Assembly (NCBI GenBank): GCA_030824515.1
Contig: JAVBXN010000060.1
Span: 62,001 to 126,000 of the forward strand
DNA length: 64,000 nucleotides
Direction of reading: 5' to 3'
Source: Pelobacter sp.
GTDB lineage: Bacteria; Desulfobacterota; Desulfuromonadia; Geobacterales; Pseudopelobacteraceae
In this document: one piece after another, positions 58,768 to 64,000 of the stretch
Layout: each line of letters starts with the position of its first letter
Numbering within the stretch: position 1 is the stretch's first letter
Notes under the pieces: model-generated
Database searches by the model: none
The model's input: only the letters and a program-made list of their open reading frames with translations
What the model was told of the DNA's origin: nothing
Position numbers and translations under genes: made by a program

Positions 58768-60762
58768 ATGCGTAGACAGATATATTCGATTCTTGGCGCT
58801 GCTGTGATATTTGCCGGGGGGTGCGCCACGCCCGGAAAGGACAGTTTCGATCTTGCCCGTGAACTGGAACGCCAGAACCGGTTTGAAGATGCTCTTCCGA
58901 TGTATGAGGATGCCTACAGCAAGGAAGCCGGCAATCCCGAATACCGTGTGGCGTTGAACGGTATCCGAACCCGCCTGGCCCAGCAGTCGATTGTCAGCGC
59001 CCGGGAACAGTTGGCAATAACTCCTCAAAAGTATGAAAATCTGCGCACGGCCCAGGGCTTTGTGGACAAGGCTCTGAAAATAGATTCCGCTAACTCCGAC
59101 GCCAATGCCCTGGCTGAGTCGCTCAAGGTGCAGATGGGCGCCATGGCAAAAAAAGCCGAGGAGACTTACAGCGCCGCGATGAAAGCGGTCGAGGCCAAGG
59201 ATTGGTTGACCGCCCTCAACTCGTTCAAGGAAATCCGGGCCTATTATCCCAACTATCTGGATCTGGGCATGAAGATTACCACCACTGAAAACAGCGCAGT
59301 TTCCTACTATTTGAAAGAGGCGGACCGCTCGAAATCAGTTGATGATGTGGATGGGCTGATCAGTAACATCGAGGCGGCGCTGGTTGTGCAACCGTCCAAC
59401 AGCCAATTGACCGCGGTGCTGAACGATGCCAGGTCAAAGAACATCTCTGCCGTCAACCTGGAGAAGGCGGAAAAATTCGCCTCCGAAAACAAGTGGGATC
59501 GTGTGCAGTTTTTCCTGAAACGGGCGCAACAGCTCGGCCCGAATGCCGGCGAGTCCGGAAGGATTAAGAAGCTGTATTCGGAGGGTGGCGCGAAGCTGAT
59601 GGAGAGGGCCGCCAAGGATTTGAAAGGCAAAACGCTCTACAGTGCCTATGTCGATACGATGCGGGCCTATGAGTTCAGTCCGTCGGCTTTCAAGACGCCT
59701 GAAGCGGACGAACTGCGCAGCCAGATTATTTCCCAGCTGCTGGCAAAGGGAGAAGAACTGGATACAGCTGGATATAGCGGTTATGCCCTGTACCTGACCG
59801 AATGCGCCTATCAGCTGTCCGGTTCCCAGAAGGAAATCTACAAATCGATTCAGCAGCTAAAAGACAAGGTGCGTCAGAGGGTGATCAAGAAAATCGCGAT
59901 CATGGACTTCAACCCACCGACCAACAGCCTGGATGCCGGACGTTTGGTTACCGACAGCCTGCTGTCACACATGACCAAGAATGCCAGTGGTGACGTCAAG
60001 ATCCTGGCTCGCGACGTACTGGGGGCTTTGATCAAGGAGATCGAGCTCGGCCAGGCCGGCATGTACGATATTGAAACTGCCAAGAAGTCCGGCAAGCTGA
60101 AGGGTACGGATTATTTCATTTTCGGGAGCCTGTTGCAGTACACCGTCGAGAACAACAAGGAAGAAGGACAGAAGATGGTGATTGCAACGGTTGGCAAGGA
60201 GCGGGAACCGAATCCGCAATACATGACCTGGCTTTCCGCCAATCCCAAGGCATCCGATGATGAACGGAGAAATGCTCCGCCGCCATTCATCGAAAAGGAC
60301 AAGACCGAAACTATCCGCTACAAGGTGGCTACGCACCGCAAAACGGCCAACGTGACTATCTCGTTCCGGGTTGTCGATGTCGAATCCGGCGAGGTTGTGA
60401 TCACCAAGACGCTGAAGAGCAAGAAAGAGGCCGTGGGCAACTATTCGGAAGGTGTTGACATCGCCGGTATCGCCTATCAGAAGATCGAGCTGCCGCCCGA
60501 TTCGGAACTGCTTGAAAAGGCGGTTGACGAGGCTATTACCGATCTGGGGCACCATGTGCTGTCCCGTTTCCAGAACCTTCAGGAAAGCTATCTGAATACG
60601 GCCGAAACTCTCAAGAAAAAAGGTGAGATCGAGCCGGTGGCCGAAAAGTACATGGCTGCCGTGGTAACGGAAGAGGTGAAAAACATCAAGTCCCCGGTCA
60701 CCGAAAACGCCCGGCGCGAGCTTGACCGGTGGCTGAAGCAGTCGGAGAATTATCCGATATAA
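58768..60762 (+). CDS. TPR lipoprotein with CsgG-like domain
   Basis: 664 residues. The signal peptide ends AVIFAGGCATPG, a lipobox with Cys19. TPR-like helices cover about 25-350 (NRFEDALPMYEDAYSKE, AVEAKDWLTALNSFKEIRAYYPNY). A CsgG-like domain follows at about 365-600: KKIAIMDFNPPTNSLDAG, VKILARDVLGALI, KGTDYFIFGSLLQY and VTISFRVVDVESGEVV. CsgG itself is the curli export pore; the TPR fusion suggests a scaffold or partner at the outer membrane. It follows the FlgT-like gene by 12 bp. Confidence 0.82.
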   Translation: MRRQIYSILGAAVIFAGGCATPGKDSFDLARELERQNRFEDALPMYEDAYSKEAGNPEYRVALNGIRTRLAQQSIVSAREQLAITPQKYENLRTAQGFVDKALKIDSANSDANALAESLKVQMGAMAKKAEETYSAAMKAVEAKDWLTALNSFKEIRAYYPNYLDLGMKITTTENSAVSYYLKEADRSKSVDDVDGLISNIEAALVVQPSNSQLTAVLNDARSKNISAVNLEKAEKFASENKWDRVQFFLKRAQQLGPNAGESGRIKKLYSEGGAKLMERAAKDLKGKTLYSAYVDTMRAYEFSPSAFKTPEADELRSQIISQLLAKGEELDTAGYSGYALYLTECAYQLSGSQKEIYKSIQQLKDKVRQRVIKKIAIMDFNPPTNSLDAGRLVTDSLLSHMTKNASGDVKILARDVLGALIKEIELGQAGMYDIETAKKSGKLKGTDYFIFGSLLQYTVENNKEEGQKMVIATVGKEREPNPQYMTWLSANPKASDDERRNAPPPFIEKDKTETIRYKVATHRKTANVTISFRVVDVESGEVVITKTLKSKKEAVGNYSEGVDIAGIAYQKIELPPDSELLEKAVDEAITDLGHHVLSRFQNLQESYLNTAETLKKKGEIEPVAEKYMAAVVTEEVKNIKSPVTENARRELDRWLKQSENYPI

Positions 60763-60816
60763 AGCTGCCGGGTCATTTTATTGATTGTTTGATTTGCAAT
60801 ATCGGGAGGGGAATAA

Positions 60817-63027
60817 ATGGCTGTAAGGATATTGTATGCTGCAATGTTGCTGCTGCTGGGCATTGCCGGCACCGCATCGGCGCAGGTGGCGAATTTCAAG
60901 CCACGACTCGGCTGCATACCTTTCATGGCTACCAGCCTTCAGGCGATGGCTTTTACCGAAAACATATCCTCCTCCCTGCTCGACAGTATCGACAAGACCG
61001 GCCATTTTGAAGTGGTTGAACGTAAAAAAGTAGAACATTTCATAGAAATCGAAGGACAACGTCTTGATAACCTGAACCATGACGGCATAGTCAGAGTCGG
61101 ACTCAAGGCCGGTATTGACTATGCCGTGCATGGCAGCGTAAGCATGACCGACTCAGGAGCAAGCCTGGAAGTTAACCTGATCGCTGTGCGTTCGAAGAAG
61201 ACGCTGATGAAGGGTACTTTCCGCATATCGGAAAGCGATTTTACCCGCCAGCTGCAGAGCATTGCTGCCACTATCGTCGAACGCGTGAAACAGTCGGTGC
61301 AGGAGTCTCTGGCCACGCCGGAAGTGGTTCAGGTGGTTGTTCCGCAACCCAGGAACATAAGCGTCAGTGGAACTTCCACCAGTATCAGGCTGACCTGGCA
61401 GATGAGCGACATGGAACAGATTGCCGGTTTCAACATCTATCGCTCGGTGCACCCGGATGGCCCCTTCTCGCTGCACGGGACCACGACCGAGCCGATGTTC
61501 GTTGATGACCGCCTGAAATTGAACGAAGTATTCTACTACCGGATATCGGCGGTAAACAGATCCGGCATCGGCTGCGAGTTGACTGCCGCGGTGCGCGGCG
61601 CCACGGTGATTGCTCCGCCGGCACCCATATTCCTGAATGTACAGCCGGACATCAAGGGAGCCAGGCTCTCATGGCGTCCAAGGCCGGGCGCCGGTTCGGT
61701 TTCAAGTACGGTACCGGCCGCTTTCAAGATCTATCGCAAGAATGAGAGTGATAACACTCTGGTGATGGTGGTGCAGTTGCCGGTTGAAAGTATTGAGTAC
61801 TATGACGGCGACCTCAAGGACGGAATCAAATACATATATACGATCACCGCCTGCAACAGCGAGGGGGCCGAGAGCGAGATGTCGGCCCGGCTCAGTGTGG
61901 TGCCGCTGCATCCGCCAAAGCAGGTCAGACCCTTGAGCAATCTTATCCGTCAGATTCCGATCAGTTGGGATGCCTACGGCGGCGAATCGGCCGAAGGATA
62001 TGTTCTTTACCGTTCCGAATCCCGTGACGGGAGCTATGCCCGGATAGCAAAACTGGATCTGCCTGCCACGATCTCCTACACCGACAAAAAGCTGGCTGAC
62101 AATACCAGCTATTGGTATCGGCTAAGCGCCTATAAAAAAGGCGGCATCGAAACCGATCCATCTGACCCGGTTTCCGCAAAGACCAGGGATGTGCCGCCGA
62201 AACCGGCCGCTTTGACCGCCGAGAGCGGCCAGCCGCGCAAGGTTACCTTGCGCTGGCAGAATGTCGGCGTTGCGGAAGATGAAATCACGCAGGTGCTGAT
62301 CTTTCGCTCCTTGACATCGGCGGATATGAAGTTCGAGAAAATCGGCGAAGTTCGGGCGGACATGACCAGCTTTGTCGATGACATCCGGCCGCTGCTCGAC
62401 AAGACCAGCTATTCCTACCGGATCAGCTCACAGAATTCGGGCGGCGCGTTGAGCCCGATGACGGATAGTGCCGTGGCAACCACAAAGTCGCCGCCGGAGG
62501 CGCCGGCCGGGTTAGCCGTGAAGTCCGGCCTGGTAAAAAAGGCGACTGTCAGCTGGCAGAGGAACCGGGAGAACGACATCAAGGAATACCATGTCGCCCG
62601 AAAACAGGCGGGGGATCCGGAATACAGGGAAATCGGTATAACCGCCGATACGGTCTTCGAGGATCTTGAACTGGCGGATGGAGCCGAGGTTTCTTACAAG
62701 GTCAGGGCCTTTGACCGGGATGGTCTGGTTAGCGGTTATAGCGATGCGGTCAGCGCCCGGACCAAGCCACTGCCGGCCAGGGTCGCTGGTTTCAGGATTG
62801 CCGATCAGGCAAGCCGGTCGCTGGAGTGGCAAGCAAACAGGGAAGTAGATGTGCTTGGTTATGTGATATACAAGAAAGGGTTTCTGGGGGTGGCGCAGAA
62901 ACAGACCACTGTTTCCGCAACCAGCTGGAAACCGGCCGAAACCAGGGAAAAAGCCGAATACTATGTTACCGCTCTTGATGCCGCTGGCCTTGAGAGCCCG
63001 CCTTCCGAGTCAGTCAGTTTCGAGTGA
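60817..63027 (+). CDS. exported CsgG-like protein with six fibronectin type III domains
   Basis: 736 residues. After a signal peptide (cut after TASA), residues 25-175 form a CsgG/TolB-like domain: LGCIPFMATSLQAMAF, GHFEVVERKKVEHFIE and GLKAGIDYAVHGSVSMT. Six fibronectin III modules then begin near residues 188, 279, 378, 468, 567 and 653, each with the conserved Trp/Tyr pattern (for example LTWQMSD ... FNIYRSV ... YYRISAVN). It ends without an anchor. The modular tail suggests surface or extracellular binding. A ribosome site, CGGGAGGGG, precedes ATG 60817. Confidence 0.85.
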   Translation: MAVRILYAAMLLLLGIAGTASAQVANFKPRLGCIPFMATSLQAMAFTENISSSLLDSIDKTGHFEVVERKKVEHFIEIEGQRLDNLNHDGIVRVGLKAGIDYAVHGSVSMTDSGASLEVNLIAVRSKKTLMKGTFRISESDFTRQLQSIAATIVERVKQSVQESLATPEVVQVVVPQPRNISVSGTSTSIRLTWQMSDMEQIAGFNIYRSVHPDGPFSLHGTTTEPMFVDDRLKLNEVFYYRISAVNRSGIGCELTAAVRGATVIAPPAPIFLNVQPDIKGARLSWRPRPGAGSVSSTVPAAFKIYRKNESDNTLVMVVQLPVESIEYYDGDLKDGIKYIYTITACNSEGAESEMSARLSVVPLHPPKQVRPLSNLIRQIPISWDAYGGESAEGYVLYRSESRDGSYARIAKLDLPATISYTDKKLADNTSYWYRLSAYKKGGIETDPSDPVSAKTRDVPPKPAALTAESGQPRKVTLRWQNVGVAEDEITQVLIFRSLTSADMKFEKIGEVRADMTSFVDDIRPLLDKTSYSYRISSQNSGGALSPMTDSAVATTKSPPEAPAGLAVKSGLVKKATVSWQRNRENDIKEYHVARKQAGDPEYREIGITADTVFEDLELADGAEVSYKVRAFDRDGLVSGYSDAVSARTKPLPARVAGFRIADQASRSLEWQANREVDVLGYVIYKKGFLGVAQKQTTVSATSWKPAETREKAEYYVTALDAAGLESPPSESVSFE

Positions 63028-63046
63028 CCTGAAGAAAGGAGCAAGT

Positions 63047-63370
63047 ATGAAAAGTCTTTGTATGGTTGCAGCGATTGCCATTTTTACGGCTACCAACGTG
63101 CAGGCCGGCGATGCCGGAAAACAGCCGCAGGAGATCGGCCGATACCAGCTGTTTCAGGGCACTTTTACCACACTTGACCTGAAGTACAGCCAGGCCTCTT
63201 CGACACATAATGCGGTTTTTCTGCTGGATACCGTAACCGGGCAGGTCAAGAGGTATTCCAACAGAATCGATGAAGACGGGCGCTATATCGAAACCTGGCT
63301 TCCGACAGACGTTACCCAGCAGATGGGTCCCAAAAAAACATTTCCACCTCAAGCTGAAGGGAAACAATAA
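63047..63370 (+). CDS. small exported protein closing the cluster
   Basis: 107 residues with a signal peptide (KSLCMVAAIAIFTATNVQAG). The mature part is short and hydrophilic (GRYQLFQGTFTTL ... NAVFLLDTVTGQVKRYSN), resembling one beta-propeller-like strand set, but no family is recognised. AAAGGA precedes ATG 63047. It lies 19 bp after the fibronectin gene, and alaS starts immediately after its stop, so all are probably co-transcribed. Confidence 0.7.
   Translation: MKSLCMVAAIAIFTATNVQAGDAGKQPQEIGRYQLFQGTFTTLDLKYSQASSTHNAVFLLDTVTGQVKRYSNRIDEDGRYIETWLPTDVTQQMGPKKTFPPQAEGKQ

Positions 63371-64000
<630 letters not shown>

Overview
This 64 kb window reads as a chromosomal segment of a Geobacter/Pelobacter-type deltaproteobacterium (Geobacterales). 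That placement is an inference. It rests on a split ATP synthase operon with paired b' and b subunits and no atpB/atpE, an OmpJ-like porin beside methylmalonyl-CoA genes, a pilT-family gene between recA and recX, and many Geobacter-style small regulatory and radical-SAM genes. Most of the window is well-conserved housekeeping. The accessory interest lies in a few inserted modules and in several families of intergenic palindromes.

Layout. 1-6.2 kb: methylmalonyl-CoA carbon metabolism (biotin-dependent carboxylase, cut by the left edge; split-type methylmalonyl-CoA mutase large subunit; epimerase) and an abundant-porin-like gene with a long leader. 6.3-14.1 kb: parAB and the atpF'FHAGDC operon. 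14.1-15.6 kb: an unknown gene and a YhcC-like radical SAM gene. 15.6-27.9 kb: a potassium-uptake block on the minus strand (small unknown gene, kdpABCDE, then two Kup transporters). A 53-bp promoter block with identical spacing precedes both the kdp operon and kup2, consistent with common control by KdpDE. 28.0-30.4 kb: ArnD-like deacetylase, DUF4911-like protein and an MFS transporter. 30.6-35.8 kb: tex, then a B12/radical SAM protein and a CapA-like protein. 35.9-38.6 kb: serS with tRNA-Ser(UGA) just downstream, then a soluble V4R plus HAMP/zinc-finger signalling pair.

38.7-43.8 kb: S4 protein, a TPR secreted protein, hemE and a small run including a VOC protein, a WbuC-type cupin and an aminotransferase. 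43.9-48.5 kb: an AT-richer orphan coiled-coil protein, tatA, a chemoreceptor without a sensor domain and a DUF3187 outer-membrane protein. 48.5-50.5 kb: leuD and leuC. 50.7-54.6 kb: larB and larC (nickel-pincer cofactor synthesis) interrupted by a vapBC toxin-antitoxin pair with its own promoter and operator, then cinA. 54.6-64 kb: recA, a pilT-family gene, recX and alaS (cut by the right edge).

Between recX and alaS, right after a 163-bp inverted-repeat element, sit four exported-protein genes: a FlgT-like protein, a TPR/CsgG-like lipoprotein, a CsgG-like protein with six fibronectin-III domains and a small secreted protein. No curli or flagellar genes are near. This cluster is the best candidate in the window for an undescribed envelope system. 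The same repeat element occurs in opposite orientation upstream of tex, 27 kb away.
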